A stretch of 64,000 bases of DNA from Pseudomonas sp. MYb185 (GCF_002979975.1 NZ_PCQD01000008.1:1-64000), one strand, 5' to 3'; positions 48,062-59,023 are shown, counted from the stretch's first letter. Translations and numbers: made by a program. Notes: generated by a model not told the origin, from the sequence alone.

Positions 48062-48763
48062 ATGCATGACCAGCAGACCATTCTGATCACCGGAGCAGCC
48101 CAGCGCGTGGGCCTGCACTGCGCCCGGCGGCTCGCCGCCTATGGCTATCGGGTGCTGATCACCTGCCGTCGCCCGCGTCCGGAATGGCAGGACCACCCGC
48201 TGGACGGGGTCGAGGTGCTGCTGGCGGACTTTTCCAGCGTCGAAGGCATACAGCAACTGGTCGATACCCTGCAAAGCCGGCAGATCCGCCTGCGCGCGCT
48301 GATCCACAATGCCTCGGTGTGGCTGGATGACCAGGACAGCGCCGCTGCCCTGCAGCAGATGTTCATGGTGCACATGCAGGCGCCCTACCTGCTGAACCTG
48401 GCCTGCGCCGAGCTGTTCGACCCCGATGTCACCGGCGATATCATCCATATCAGTGATCATGTGGCCCAGCGCGGCAGCGCCCGGCACATTGCCTACAGCG
48501 CCACCAAGGCCGGTCTGGAAAGCCTCAGCCGCTCTTTTGCCGCCAGTCTTGCCCCGCGCATCAAGGTCAACGCCATCGCCCCGGCACTGATCATGTTCAA
48601 CGAGGGCGATTCAGCGGCCTACCGGGAAAAGGCGCTGGCCAAGTCCGCGCTGGGTATCGAGCCCGGTCCGGAAGTGGTCTACCAGTCCATTCGCTACCTG
48701 ATGGATAATCCCTACGTAACAGGTACCTGCCTCGACCTCAATGGCGGCAGAAACCTCAAATGA
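48062..48763 (+). CDS. folM: Dihydromonapterin reductase FolM
   Basis: Short-chain dehydrogenase reducing dihydromonapterin to tetrahydromonapterin, the pterin cofactor of pseudomonad phenylalanine hydroxylase. The 233-residue protein has the NADPH motif ITGAAQRVGLHCARRL, NASVWLDD, and the active-site YSATKAGLESL, with the preceding Ser in IISHISDH-type region reading IIHISDHVAQRG. The RPRPEW segment after beta-2 suits NADPH. First gene of folM-folE-folX. Confidence 0.9.
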   Translation: MHDQQTILITGAAQRVGLHCARRLAAYGYRVLITCRRPRPEWQDHPLDGVEVLLADFSSVEGIQQLVDTLQSRQIRLRALIHNASVWLDDQDSAAALQQMFMVHMQAPYLLNLACAELFDPDVTGDIIHISDHVAQRGSARHIAYSATKAGLESLSRSFAASLAPRIKVNAIAPALIMFNEGDSAAYREKALAKSALGIEPGPEVVYQSIRYLMDNPYVTGTCLDLNGGRNLK

Positions 48764-48781
48764 ACCGACACGAGAATTCTG

Positions 48782-49345
48782 ATGAGTCTTGAAAAGCTGA
48801 CCAGCAACTACCACGACGTCCTCACCAACCTGGGCGAGAATCCCGAGCGCGAAGGTCTCAAGGGTACCCCTCTGCGCGCTGCCAAGGCCATGCAGTTTCT
48901 CTGCCGCGGCTATGAGCAGTCTCTGGAGGAGATCGTCAACGGCGCGCTGTTCGAGTCCTCCAGCGACGAGATGGTCATCGTCAAGAACATCGAGCTGTAT
49001 TCGCTGTGCGAACACCACATGCTGCCCTTCATCGGCAAGGCACATGTGGCCTACATGCCCAATGGCAAGGTGATCGGCCTGTCCAAGGTGGCGCGCATCG
49101 TCGACATGTTCGCCCGTCGCCTGCAGATCCAGGAAAGCCTGACGCGGCAGGTCGCCGAAGCCGTGCAGTCGGTAACCGGTGCCAAGGGCGTAGCGGTGGT
49201 CATCGAAGCACGACACATGTGCATGATGATGCGCGGGGTGGAAAAGCAGAACTCCTCCATGCTGACCTCGGTGATGCTCGGCAGCTTCCGCGAGTCGTTC
49301 AATACCCGCCAGGAATTCCTGCAACTGATCGGACGGGATAGCTGA
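48782..49345 (+). CDS. folE: GTP cyclohydrolase I FolE
   Basis: Converts GTP to 7,8-dihydroneopterin triphosphate. The 187-residue protein keeps all zinc ligands: Cys76 and His79 in [11 protein letters not shown] and Cys147 in [10 protein letters not shown], with the spacing of E. coli FolE. A pseudomonad genome often has a second, zinc-independent FolE2; this is the type I enzyme. It is 18 nt after folM and 1 nt before folX. Confidence 0.96.
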   Translation: MSLEKLTSNYHDVLTNLGENPEREGLKGTPLRAAKAMQFLCRGYEQSLEEIVNGALFESSSDEMVIVKNIELYSLCEHHMLPFIGKAHVAYMPNGKVIGLSKVARIVDMFARRLQIQESLTRQVAEAVQSVTGAKGVAVVIEARHMCMMMRGVEKQNSSMLTSVMLGSFRESFNTRQEFLQLIGRDS

Positions 49346-49346
49346 C

Positions 49347-49718
49347 ATGCAACGTCTTGAGCCTGGCATGGCGCGCATCCGGATCAAGAACCTGCGCCTG
49401 CGTACCTTCATCGGCATCAAGGAAGAAGAGATCAACAACCGCCAGGACGTGCTGATCAACGCGCTGATCCTGTACCCAGCCGACAGTGCGGTGGAGGTCA
49501 ATGAGATCGACCATGCACTGAACTATCGCACCATCACCAAGGCCATCATCAGCCACGTGGAGGAGAACCGTTTCGCCCTGCTCGAACGGCTCACCCAGGA
49601 GCTGCTGGATATCGTCATGCAGCATCCCCAGGTGCGTTATGCCGAGATCGAGGTGGACAAGCCGCACGCCCTGCGGTTCGCCGAATCGGTCTCCATCACC
49701 CTGAGCGGCGAACGCTGA
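49347..49718 (+). CDS. folX: Dihydroneopterin triphosphate 2'-epimerase FolX
   Basis: Epimerises dihydroneopterin triphosphate toward monapterin. The 123-residue protein shares the FolB fold: [30 protein letters not shown] (blocks), [16 protein letters not shown], and [22 protein letters not shown] and FIGIKEEE fit FolX rather than FolB. With folE and folM it completes the tetrahydromonapterin branch. Stop and hopJ start overlap (TGATG). Confidence 0.9.
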   Translation: MQRLEPGMARIRIKNLRLRTFIGIKEEEINNRQDVLINALILYPADSAVEVNEIDHALNYRTITKAIISHVEENRFALLERLTQELLDIVMQHPQVRYAEIEVDKPHALRFAESVSITLSGER

Positions 49719-50053
49719 TGACACCCGAGTCTTTCAAGAACCGGCTCGGCAGTGCCGAGCACCGCTTTGCCGATACCCTGGCCTTCATTGACCAGAACTA
49801 CCAGTACCAGCCCAGCGCCTTCCGCAACGGCCCGCTGCACAACAGTGCGGAACAGAACCAGGGCTCGTGCCGGGTGCTGGCCATGGCGCTGGACCTGGGG
49901 TTGAGCGACGAACAGGCACTGCACTGCTTCGGCGAGCACTACCAGTCGGTACTTGCCCAGCCCGAGGGCAGCGAGCATGCCAATATCCGCGCACTGATGC
50001 AGCACGGCCTGGCCGCGGTGCACTTCGACAACCAGCCACTCACCCGGTGCTGA
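49718..50053 (+). CDS. HopJ-family protein
   Basis: 111-residue protein of the HopJ type III effector family, a name from one Pseudomonas syringae homologue. The signatures are FADTLAFIDQNYQYQPSAFRNG, NSAEQNQGSCRVLAMA, and the C-terminal HANIRALMQHGLAAVHFD. The family occurs widely in non-pathogens, and no secretion system is encoded here. The start overlaps the folX stop, so it is co-translated with the pterin genes; a metabolic role is more likely than secretion. Confidence 0.85.
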   Translation: MTPESFKNRLGSAEHRFADTLAFIDQNYQYQPSAFRNGPLHNSAEQNQGSCRVLAMALDLGLSDEQALHCFGEHYQSVLAQPEGSEHANIRALMQHGLAAVHFDNQPLTRC

Positions 50054-50078
50054 ACAGCGCCCAGCCAACGGAGCATCC

Positions 50079-50567
50079 ATGGCGGTCAAGCAACTCGAAC
50101 CACGCGGCGACTTTCCCGCCCCCGGCCTGTTTCGCCGCCTGGCCAGTGCCTTCTATGACCTGATGCTGTGCCTGGCGCTGCTGATGGTGCTGATCCTACT
50201 CTACCAGCAAGGCCTGTTGCGCCTGATCTATGGAGCGGAGACGCTGCAGGCCATGTCCGATGCCGGCAACCTGGACCGCGACCCAGTGCTCACCATCCTG
50301 ATGATCATTTCCATCTATGGTTTCTTCGGGCTGTTCTGGACGCTCACCGGCCAGACCCTCGGCATGCAGGCCTGGCGCACGCGGGTACAGCAGATCGATG
50401 GCAGCTCCATCACCTGGCGTCAGGCCATCAATCGGGTCAGCGTGTCCTTCATCGCCTGGGCCTGCGGCGGGCTGGGCATATGGTGGGCACTGTGGGACAA
50501 GCAGTCACGCACCTGGCAGGATATCGCCTCCGGGACCCGGACGGTGGTGTTGCCGAAGAGAAAGTGA
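50079..50567 (+). CDS. RDD-family membrane protein
   Basis: 162-residue inner-membrane protein: FRRLASAFYDLMLCLALLMVLILL (first helix with the Arg and Asp of the RDD motif), a second helix LTILMIISIYGFFGLFWTL, the TLGMQAWRTRVQ stretch, and a third helix SVSFIAWACGGLGIWWALW, ending in WQDIASGTRTVVLPKRK. Function is unknown; some RDD proteins act in ion exchange. Its place next to lptG/lptF-region genes is usual in pseudomonads. Confidence 0.88.
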   Translation: MAVKQLEPRGDFPAPGLFRRLASAFYDLMLCLALLMVLILLYQQGLLRLIYGAETLQAMSDAGNLDRDPVLTILMIISIYGFFGLFWTLTGQTLGMQAWRTRVQQIDGSSITWRQAINRVSVSFIAWACGGLGIWWALWDKQSRTWQDIASGTRTVVLPKRK

Positions 50568-50610
50568 ACCGAACGCTGCCGCTGCGCAGCATCCATAAGC
50601 AGATACCGAT

Positions 50611-51222
50611 ATGAATCTCGCCCTGACCACCTCCTATGCCCTGGTGGTAACCCTGCTGATCGCCACTCCTGGGCCGGTGGTGGCGCTGGTCATCAACACC
50701 GCCTCGGCGGCCGGATCGAAAAAGGCACTTCAGACCGCCATCGGCGCCAATGGCGCTTCCCTGGCGCTGATTGCCGCCGCGGCGGCGATCATTTCCGGCG
50801 CGGCGGTACTGCAACCGGAAACCCTGCGCTGGATCAGCATCGCCGGCTGCCTGTATATCGGCTGGCTGGCGATTTCGGCGATACGCGAGCATGTGACGCT
50901 GCCGAGCGAGGCGCAGCAGGGGCGCAGACTGCAACAGGGCGGCTGGTTGAAAGGCTTTCTGGTGGGTATCTCCAACCCGAAGGACATCCTGTTCTTCGTT
51001 GCGCTGTTTCCGCAGTTCATCCAGGTCACCGAGTCCTTCGCCACCAGCATGGGTCTGCTCGCGGCCATCTGGGTTGCCCTGGATCTGCTGATCCTCGGCG
51101 CCTACATCTTCATTCTTGGGAAGGTGCTGTCGGTCCGCTACCGGCGCTGGATCGCGCTGGTCTCGGCGGTGTTGCTGCTGGGTATTGCCGTGGCAGGGCT
51201 GGTGTACAACCTCAGCGCCTGA
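50611..51222 (+). CDS. LysE/RhtB-family exporter
   Basis: 203-residue amino-acid or small-molecule exporter with about six membrane segments. Family motifs: N-terminal ATPGPVVALVINTASAAGSKKALQTAIGANGAS (blocks; the TPGP motif near residue 16), GCLYIGWLAISAIREH, and GFLVGISNPKDILFFVALFPQFI. Substrate cannot be read. The gene is convergent with lptG through a shared hairpin terminator. Confidence 0.88.
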   Translation: MNLALTTSYALVVTLLIATPGPVVALVINTASAAGSKKALQTAIGANGASLALIAAAAAIISGAAVLQPETLRWISIAGCLYIGWLAISAIREHVTLPSEAQQGRRLQQGGWLKGFLVGISNPKDILFFVALFPQFIQVTESFATSMGLLAAIWVALDLLILGAYIFILGKVLSVRYRRWIALVSAVLLLGIAVAGLVYNLSA

Positions 51223-51232
51223 GGACGATAGC

Positions 51233-51255
51233 GCGGGCTGAGGAACTCAGCCCGC
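51233..51255. terminator. Bidirectional terminator hairpin between lysE-type gene and lptG
   Basis: Perfect 10-bp stem GCGGGCTGAG/CTCAGCCCGC with a 3-nt GAA loop. It overlaps the last codons of lptG and starts 10 nt past the exporter stop. No U-run on either side, so efficiency is uncertain. Confidence 0.55.
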
Positions 51256-52308
51256 CCTGCGCATCAACCAGGCGCCCATGGCGATCAGGATGACAATCGG
51301 CAACAGCACCGCAATCAACGGCGAGAAGCCGAACACCAGGCTGGAGGGTCCGAGCAGGTCCTGCACGATGCGGAAGCTGAAACCGACCAGCACCCCGGTG
51401 AATACGCGCTGCCCCAGGGTGACCGAGCGCAGCGGGCCGAAGATGAAGGAGATGGCGACGAACACCAGCGCGGCGGTGGTCAACGGTTGCAGCAGCTTCT
51501 TCCAGAACGCCAGCCAGTACTGGCTGTTGTTCAGCCCCTGCTCGGCGAGATAGCCCTGGTAATGCCAGATGCCGGTCAAGGGCAGCACATCCGGGTCCAG
51601 TAGCACGACCCTGAGCAGACGGGGTGACAGCCCCACATCCCAGCGCTGCTGTGGATGATGCTCTACCCGGCTGGTGCCCTCGGGTTCAAACAGGGTGGTG
51701 GCGATATCTTCCAGCAACCAGTCCTCACCCTGCACGCTGGCGCGCTGGGCGAAGCTGGTTTCCAGCAGCTCGCGCTGTTCGTCGAAGCGGTAGCGGGTGA
51801 TGCCATGCAGTATGCCATTGGGCTGCACGGCGTTGATGTGGATGAAATCATTACCCTCGCGATGCCACAGCCCCTTGGATTTGACCGCTTCGCCACTGCC
51901 GATCGCCAGTGCACGGCGGCTTTGGGCGAGATTTTCACTGTAGGGCGCGGCGTACTCACCGAGCAGTACACCGGCCAGCATCAGTACCAGCAGCGGCTTG
52001 AGCACCGCACCCATGATCCGGGCGATGGATACCCCCGAGGCACGCATCACCGTCAGTTCCGAGTTGCTGGCCAGCGAGCCCAGACCGATCAGACAGCCCA
52101 CCAGGGCCGCCATGGGTAGCATTTCATACAGGCGTCGCGGGAAGGTTAGGAAGATGTAGGTCAGCGCCTCCAGCGCGCCGTAATCGCCCTCCAGATCCTC
52201 CAGCTCGCCGATGTAGGCGAACAACAGATCCAGCCCGACGATGATCAGCGCCACGGCCAGCACGCTGCTGATAACGGACTTGCCGATATAGCGATCAAGC
52301 AGCCGCAT
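51247..52308 (-). CDS. lptG: LPS export permease LptG
   Basis: One of the two permeases of LptB2FG; it extracts LPS from the inner membrane. The start MRLLDRYIGKSVISSVLAV at 52308, behind GGAGGTG, gives 353 aa. Six membrane segments, three at each end, flank a periplasmic jellyroll (about residues 120-260). YjgP/YjgQ signatures: LIGLGSLASNSELTVMRASGVS and RSVTLGQRVFTGVLVGFSFRI (blocks). It overlaps lptF by 14 nt. Confidence 0.93.
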   Translation of the reverse strand: MRLLDRYIGKSVISSVLAVALIIVGLDLLFAYIGELEDLEGDYGALEALTYIFLTFPRRLYEMLPMAALVGCLIGLGSLASNSELTVMRASGVSIARIMGAVLKPLLVLMLAGVLLGEYAAPYSENLAQSRRALAIGSGEAVKSKGLWHREGNDFIHINAVQPNGILHGITRYRFDEQRELLETSFAQRASVQGEDWLLEDIATTLFEPEGTSRVEHHPQQRWDVGLSPRLLRVVLLDPDVLPLTGIWHYQGYLAEQGLNNSQYWLAFWKKLLQPLTTAALVFVAISFIFGPLRSVTLGQRVFTGVLVGFSFRIVQDLLGPSSLVFGFSPLIAVLLPIVILIAMGAWLMRRAG

Positions 52309-53398
52309 GCGCACCTCCGGTCGGGCCACTGCGGGCGGTCAGGGCGCGCAGATTGAGCAACACGCCTACCCCCAGAAATACCAGATGCACCCACCACAGG
52401 CCGATGAAGGCCGGGGTCTTGCCGGCCTCCATCCAGCCCCTGGCGCTGACCAGCAACACCAGGTAGGCCATGTACAGAATCACCGCCGGTATCAATTTCA
52501 GGAAGCGCCCCTGGCGTGGATTGACCCGCGCCAGGGGGACGGCGAAGAACGCCACTATCGGCACCAGCAAGGGAATCGCCAGGCGCCACTGCAATTCGGC
52601 GCGGTTCTTCAGATCGGTGTCACCGAGCAACCGTGCGGTGGACATGGCCTCACGGTCATTGACCTCGGTCACCACCTCCGGCTTGGGCAGCAGGACGCCG
52701 TAGGTATCGTATTGAATGGTACGGAAATCCGCCGCACCAGGACGGCCGTCATAGCGGTAGCCGTTCTGCAGCACCAGATAGCGACTGCCGTCGGCGTTCA
52801 TCTGCTGCCGCCCGCGCTCAGCCACCAGCACACCGACACTGGCATCCTCGCCCGAGCCGGTGCGCTCGGCGATGAAGATGGTCTCCAGCTCGGTGCGGTC
52901 ATCCGACAGACCGCCGGCATAGGTCACCCGCTGGCCACTGCCCAGGGTCTGGAAGCGACCGGCGGCCAGGGTATCGAATTCGGTCATGGCATCCTGTTCG
53001 TTGAACAGCTGCTGGGTCTTCAGCACCCCCGCCGGCGCCACCCACAGGCTCAGCCAGGCCACCAGCAACGCCACCAGCAATGCCGGCCCCTGGGTATAGC
53101 CGAGAACCTTGCGATCACTGATCCCGGTCGCCGACAGCACCGCCATTTCACTGTCCAGATACATCCGCCCGTAGGCCAGCAGGATGCCGAGAAACATACC
53201 CAGCGGCAGAATCAGCACCACGAAACCCGGCAGCCGATAGGCCATGATGGTGAACAGCACACCCGGGTCCAATTGCCCCGCTGCCGCTTGCGCCAGGTAC
53301 TTGATGAAACGACCGCTCATGATGATCAGTAGCAGCACGCCACTGACCGCCGCCAGGGTGGTCAGCACCTCACGGCTCAGGTATCGGAATACGATCAC
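52295..53398 (-). CDS. lptF: LPS export permease LptF
   Basis: Partner permease of LptG. The 367-residue protein begins MIVFRYLSREVLTTLAAVS from a GTG codon at 53396-53398. Six membrane helices and a periplasmic domain with YSRYLVLQNGYRYDG-like stretch (read here as SRYLVLQNGYRYDGRPG). Motif LAYGRMYLDSEMAVLSATGIS is the coupling helix. LptB, LptC and LptA are encoded at 15.7-17.6 kb. Divergent from pepA across 161 bp. Confidence 0.93.
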   Translation of the reverse strand: MIVFRYLSREVLTTLAAVSGVLLLIIMSGRFIKYLAQAAAGQLDPGVLFTIMAYRLPGFVVLILPLGMFLGILLAYGRMYLDSEMAVLSATGISDRKVLGYTQGPALLVALLVAWLSLWVAPAGVLKTQQLFNEQDAMTEFDTLAAGRFQTLGSGQRVTYAGGLSDDRTELETIFIAERTGSGEDASVGVLVAERGRQQMNADGSRYLVLQNGYRYDGRPGAADFRTIQYDTYGVLLPKPEVVTEVNDREAMSTARLLGDTDLKNRAELQWRLAIPLLVPIVAFFAVPLARVNPRQGRFLKLIPAVILYMAYLVLLVSARGWMEAGKTPAFIGLWWVHLVFLGVGVLLNLRALTARSGPTGGAHAAA

Positions 53399-53541
53399 AA
53401 CTTGTTTCCTTGAATCCGGGGCTTTATGGCCTCACGGGAATAGGCCAGAATGCAGTGACAGCAAGCCTGTCCGCAGGTGGCTGGCCAGCATCGGCATAAA
53501 AGCCGGTCGCAATGGGCAGCATTATCGGTCAAACCACATGA

Positions 53542-55053
<1,512 letters not shown>

Positions 55054-55100
55054 GGCCACACGACGCTATCCGGAAATATTGACTACGCCGACACCTCCGA

Positions 55101-55208
55101 GCCGGGTCCGGTAGCGCCGGTCACAGACCGTCGATAGCCAGGGATGGCTATCGCGAGCTACAGGGACGTACTTGCCGCGTGTCTGTGACCGGCGCTACCG
55201 GGCCCGGC
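55101..55208. repeat. Three-stem structured element, copy C (between pepA and holC)
   Basis: 28-bp arms 55101-55128 (GCCGGGTCCGGTAG then CGCCGGTCACAGAC) and 55181-55208 pair at 27 positions; the one exception is a G-T pair. The core holds hairpin 1 (CGATAGCC/GGCTATCG, AGGGAT loop), CGAGC, hairpin 2 (TAC/GTA around AGGGAC), and GCCGCGT. It is 48 nt past pepA and 75 nt before holC, both on the plus strand, so if it terminates, holC needs its own promoter. The rest of 55054-55283 shows no gene. Confidence 0.82.
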
Positions 55209-55283
55209 GACGCGCGAAGGTAATGCCGTCGATATTTCCTTGCACGGAACCCGAACCGTACTTTCCAACAGCCAACGGCAACC

Positions 55284-55715
55284 ATGACCAGAATCGACTT
55301 CTACGTCCTCAACAGCAACCAGATCGAAGCCCGGCGGCAGTTCGCCTGTCGCCTGGCCTACAAGGCCTGGGAACAGAACCGGCAGGTGTACCTGCACTGC
55401 GCAGACGAGGCTGAAGCCGCCAGCATCGACGAGCTGCTGTGGTCGTTCCGCGCCGACAGCTTCCTGCCCCACGCACTGCATCCCGACCAGCCGAACGAAA
55501 CCGTGGTCTGTGGCTGGGGAGACGACCCGACACCACACCACGACCTGCTGATCAACCTCAGCAACGACACCCCCGAATTCTTCAGCCGCTTCAACCGCCT
55601 GGCGGAAATACTGGTCGAACACGACCCAATCCTGACTCCAGCCCGGGAACGATTTCGTTTTTATCGCAAACGGGGCTATCCTCTGAAAACTCATCAGATA
55701 CGGATAGCAGGATGA
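55284..55715 (+). CDS. holC: DNA polymerase III chi subunit HolC
   Basis: Clamp-loader accessory protein that links the psi subunit to SSB. The 143-residue protein has the N-terminal TRIDFYVLNSNQIEARRQFACRLAYKAWEQ (blocks), ALHPDQPNETVVCGWG, and the C-terminal FRFYRKRGYPLKTHQIR. Follows pepA, as in pseudomonads, and is 3 nt before the next gene. Confidence 0.92.
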   Translation: MTRIDFYVLNSNQIEARRQFACRLAYKAWEQNRQVYLHCADEAEAASIDELLWSFRADSFLPHALHPDQPNETVVCGWGDDPTPHHDLLINLSNDTPEFFSRFNRLAEILVEHDPILTPARERFRFYRKRGYPLKTHQIRIAG

Positions 55716-55718
55716 AGT

Positions 55719-56183
55719 ATGAAGCAGCGCGAACCAACGGACCCGTCACGCTTGCTGAAGGACCTGGAGTCCATCCGCACACTGCTGGATGACGACCCGC
55801 CAGCAGACCACCAGCTCGACATTCCCCTGTTGCAGGACATCATCAGCTCCGGCAGTGACAAGCCGGCGCCACCTCCTGCCTCTTCCGCCAGCAAGACACC
55901 CAACCCCTTCCTGCCCTATGAGTCCCTGGCACGCCTGGCCGGTGAACGGGTCCAGCTTGAACGCATCCTGCAACAGACCACCCAGCAATCCCTGCTCGGC
56001 CCGCATACCGGTGCCCGGGAAGTGCGCATGGAAGCCCGACTGCAAGCCGAAGCGCAACTGGTCATGCAGGATGTCATCGATGAGATACTGCCGGTGATCG
56101 AAGCCGAGCTGCGCAAACGTTTGAATGGGAAGCTGGAGCAGATCGTGCAGGAACAGCTGAACCAGGGGGTAGTGGATAGCTGA
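55719..56183 (+). CDS. HolC-linked hypothetical protein
   Basis: 154-residue soluble protein with no signal peptide or membrane helix. The N-terminal third is acidic and Pro/Ser-rich, with LLKDLESIRTLLDDD and DIPLLQDIIS. The C-terminal third is a long helix with LQAEAQLVMQDVIDEILPVIEAELRKRLNGKLEQIV (blocks). Pseudomonads carry such a gene between holC and valS; here katE follows instead, on the other strand. Function is unknown; coupling to HolC is inferred from the 3-nt spacing. Confidence 0.8.
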   Translation: MKQREPTDPSRLLKDLESIRTLLDDDPPADHQLDIPLLQDIISSGSDKPAPPPASSASKTPNPFLPYESLARLAGERVQLERILQQTTQQSLLGPHTGAREVRMEARLQAEAQLVMQDVIDEILPVIEAELRKRLNGKLEQIVQEQLNQGVVDS

Positions 56184-56192
56184 CCGTCGCAA

Positions 56193-56216
56193 GGGCCATG
56201 CTGTCAGACATGGCCC
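56193..56216. terminator. Bidirectional terminator hairpin before katE 3' end
   Basis: 8-bp stem GGGCCATG/CATGGCCC with an 8-nt loop, in the 45-bp gap between the convergent HolC-linked gene and katE. No U-run is seen, so it is a tentative call. Confidence 0.5.
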
Positions 56217-56228
56217 CCACACACGCTA

Positions 56229-58601
56229 TCAGACCAGTGGCGGATCCGTTTCCCGCTCGAAGCTCCTGTGCTGCGTCAGTGAGTCGATAAACTGCTGTAG
56301 CGCCTTATCGGTATCCTTGGTCGCAATATGGACACCGGGATAAGCGGACGCCGGATCGATTCCCGCCTTTTCCAGCACCCGGCCACCTTCGGCAACAGCC
56401 AGGATGGGTTTGCAATGGCGGAACAGGTGGCGGACAAACCCCAGCGCCTGTCCATTTCCACTCATCGCCTCCACTGACGCCTTGCCTCCCGGCACCACCA
56501 TCGCATCGAACAGTACCGACGGAGAGGCTTCGAAAGTGGTGTCCGCTTCCACTGCATTACCACTGCCCTGAATCTCACCCAGCTTGGAGCTGACGATTCT
56601 TACCACCGCTCCCTGATCGATAAGCGACGTACAGAGCGCCTGCACCGCCTTGCCATCCACCCCTTGTTCACAGATGACAGCGATTTTCCGGGTTCTGATC
56701 CCGGCCTCGCCCGGATGGGCGGTCAAGGACAGAAAATCCGATTTATCCACCTCGGCCTTGAATTTCCGGTCCGTCGCCAGCGGCATGGGCGGCGGCAGTT
56801 CAGTGATCCCCAGCTTGTCCGCTATGGGCTTGGCCAGCTCATCCGAGACATTACGCAACATCGACACGACCCGTACCCTCACAGCAGGCACGGTCAGCTT
56901 GCTCAACTCAAATGCGAAACCATCGATGATGTGCTTCTGCTCATGGCTCGTCTGGCTATTGAAGAACAACCTGGCCTGGTTATAGTGCTCGGCAAACTTC
57001 TCCGCCTTGGCAGTGATCTCGACCCCGGAAACCGGCTCGGGAAACGCAACGAAGCCATCTGCGCCAGCCTGGAACGGGCAGCCCCCACCGAGGGAGTTGG
57101 GTTCATAGGCCACCCGCCCCCGATGAATGGCCTGCCTGTGCATACCGTCTCGCTGGTTGTTGTTGACCGTCACCAAGGAGGCGTTGATGGGCAGCTCATG
57201 AAAATTGGGCCCGCCCAGACGTGACAGCTGGGTGTCCGCATAGGAATGGATGCGTCCTGCCAACAGCGGATCGTTGGTGAAGTCGATGCCCGGAATGACA
57301 TGGGCGGCACAGAACGCAACCTGCTCGGTTTCCGCAAAGAAGTTATCCGGATTGCGGTTCAGCACCAGCCGTCCCACCGGCGTGACCGGCACCAGCTCTT
57401 CCGGGATCAGCTTGGTAGCATCGAGCAGATCGAAACTGAATTTCTCCGCATCCTCCTCCGGCACCAGCTGAACGCCTACCGTCCACTCGGGATAATCACC
57501 GGCCTCGATCGCCTCCCACAGATCCCGACGGTGATAGTCAGGGTCTGCACCGGAAATCTTCACTGCCTCGTCCCACATGAGCGAATGCGTACCCCATTTG
57601 GGGGTCAGGTGAAATTTGACGAAGGTGGATTTGCCCTCCCGCGTGACAAAGCGGAACGTGTGAACACCGAACCCCTGCATCATCCTGTAGCTACGGGGAA
57701 TCGCCCGGTCGGACATCTGCCACATCAGCATGTGGGTGCTCTCGGGCATCAGAGAGACGAAGTCCCAGAAGGTGTCATGGGCAGAAGCGGCCTGGGGCAT
57801 GGCATGGTGGGGTTCCGGCTTGACGGCATGCACCAGGTCCGGAAACTTGATGGCGTCCTGAATGAAGAACACCGGCATATTGTTTCCCACCAGATCCCAG
57901 TTGCCCTGGTCGGTGTAGAACTTGATGGCGAAGCCGCGCACATCCCGGGCAGTGTCCTTTGATCCCCTCTCCCCCGCTACTGTCGAGAACCGCACGAATA
58001 CCGGGGTTTGCTTGCCTTTTTCCGCGAACGGCGCGGCACAGGTCAGGCTCCCAAGATCATCAAAACTCTCAAAATAGCCATGTGCCCCGGAACCTCGGGC
58101 ATGAACAATACGCTCCGGTATGCGCTCATGGTCAAAATGGGTGATTTTCTCTCTGAGGATGAAGTCCTTGAGCAAGGCAGGGCCACGGGCGCCGACTTTC
58201 AGCGAGGACTGATTATCTGCAATCAGCACGCCCTGGTTGGTCGTCAATGGGCCTGGTTTGGGTGTGGCTCGCGCCTTGTCCAGGGATCCATCCCGATAGT
58301 CACTATCGCTCCCCGCCCCCGTCTTGTCGCTGACATTCTTCTCACTCAGCGTACTGGCAGTAGCCAACTCATCAAATACCGGAGAAACTTTACCCGACAC
58401 GGCAACTTTACCGTTATCGGCATACTCACTCTCTTTGGTTTCGTTATATTCAATACTTCCAGAAACATCACCAACAATCCTGGCTTGTTTCAATTCAGGC
58501 TTCTTTGTGTTATCCGGGGCTGCAGCGGGAGCGCCATCAGTTGCAAGATAGGCAGTATCAGGAATGAACTTACCGCCCTTGTCTTTACCATTCTTAGCCA
58601 T
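56229..58601 (-). CDS. katE: Large-subunit monofunctional catalase KatE (HPII type)
   Basis: Haem catalase that degrades hydrogen peroxide. The 790-residue protein is clade-2 size, with an N-terminal extension (about 130 aa), the catalytic His167 in [13 protein letters not shown], Asn240 in [12 protein letters not shown], the haem-ligand Tyr in [14 protein letters not shown], and a C-terminal flavodoxin-like (DJ-1/PfpI) domain from about 640. The segment before the catalytic His is about 39 residues longer than in E. coli HPII and is low-complexity. The start has a GAGGTGAGGAT ribosome site. The upstream 58602-58860 is AT-rich. Confidence 0.94.
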   Translation of the reverse strand: MAKNGKDKGGKFIPDTAYLATDGAPAAAPDNTKKPELKQARIVGDVSGSIEYNETKESEYADNGKVAVSGKVSPVFDELATASTLSEKNVSDKTGAGSDSDYRDGSLDKARATPKPGPLTTNQGVLIADNQSSLKVGARGPALLKDFILREKITHFDHERIPERIVHARGSGAHGYFESFDDLGSLTCAAPFAEKGKQTPVFVRFSTVAGERGSKDTARDVRGFAIKFYTDQGNWDLVGNNMPVFFIQDAIKFPDLVHAVKPEPHHAMPQAASAHDTFWDFVSLMPESTHMLMWQMSDRAIPRSYRMMQGFGVHTFRFVTREGKSTFVKFHLTPKWGTHSLMWDEAVKISGADPDYHRRDLWEAIEAGDYPEWTVGVQLVPEEDAEKFSFDLLDATKLIPEELVPVTPVGRLVLNRNPDNFFAETEQVAFCAAHVIPGIDFTNDPLLAGRIHSYADTQLSRLGGPNFHELPINASLVTVNNNQRDGMHRQAIHRGRVAYEPNSLGGGCPFQAGADGFVAFPEPVSGVEITAKAEKFAEHYNQARLFFNSQTSHEQKHIIDGFAFELSKLTVPAVRVRVVSMLRNVSDELAKPIADKLGITELPPPMPLATDRKFKAEVDKSDFLSLTAHPGEAGIRTRKIAVICEQGVDGKAVQALCTSLIDQGAVVRIVSSKLGEIQGSGNAVEADTTFEASPSVLFDAMVVPGGKASVEAMSGNGQALGFVRHLFRHCKPILAVAEGGRVLEKAGIDPASAYPGVHIATKDTDKALQQFIDSLTQHRSFERETDPPLV

Positions 58602-58890
58602 ATCCTCACCTCAAAAGTTTGAATGTCGGATCGCCCTCCCAAGCGTAAAGACTAGCCCATCCCCCGCGCACGTCAAACCTTGCAACAAACAGGCTATAAC
58701 TCCTTATTTAAAATAAAAATGAAACCACCTGACAATTACACAACAAACAGTTCAGACAAAAATATTAGATACGAAAAACCCATAACAAACAAAAGCCAGC
58801 AATTAAATATATGAACTTATAAAGACCGTAAAACTGGTTTTTGAATAGAAACGCTAGCCGAACTCAATTTACTTCCAGCCACTACCAAGT
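58602..58890. other. AT-rich non-coding stretch upstream of katE
   Basis: Sequence from about 58680 to 58860 is clearly richer in A and T than its neighbours, with runs such as TTATTTAAAATAAAAATG. No open frame with a ribosome site is present. It probably holds the katE promoter on the minus strand, and the base composition may mark a junction of acquired DNA. Confidence 0.5.
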
Positions 58891-58896
58891 ATGGAA

Positions 58897-58959
58897 GGCC
58901 GGGTTCCATCCCGGCCAGCGGATCTGCCGCCAATATCCCTGTCGAGATGGAACTCGACA
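58897..58959. other. Two hairpins with complementary 6-nt loops
   Basis: GGCCGGG-TTCCAT-CCCGGCC (58897-58916) and TGTCGAG-ATGGAA-CTCGACA (58940-58959). The loops TTCCAT and ATGGAA are exact reverse complements, so an RNA or single-stranded DNA could form a kissing pair. They lie 3' of the MFS gene on its strand. Confidence 0.5.
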
Positions 58960-59023
58960 TTCCAATGCCCAGCGTAGATACGCGACACCTTCCCCATCCA
59001 GCGCGCGTTGCTCTATCCCTGCC

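Noticed and set aside
49718-50053. Type III secreted effector
   Set aside because: The HopJ name is historical; no secretion system or chaperone gene is here, and the gene is coupled to folX.
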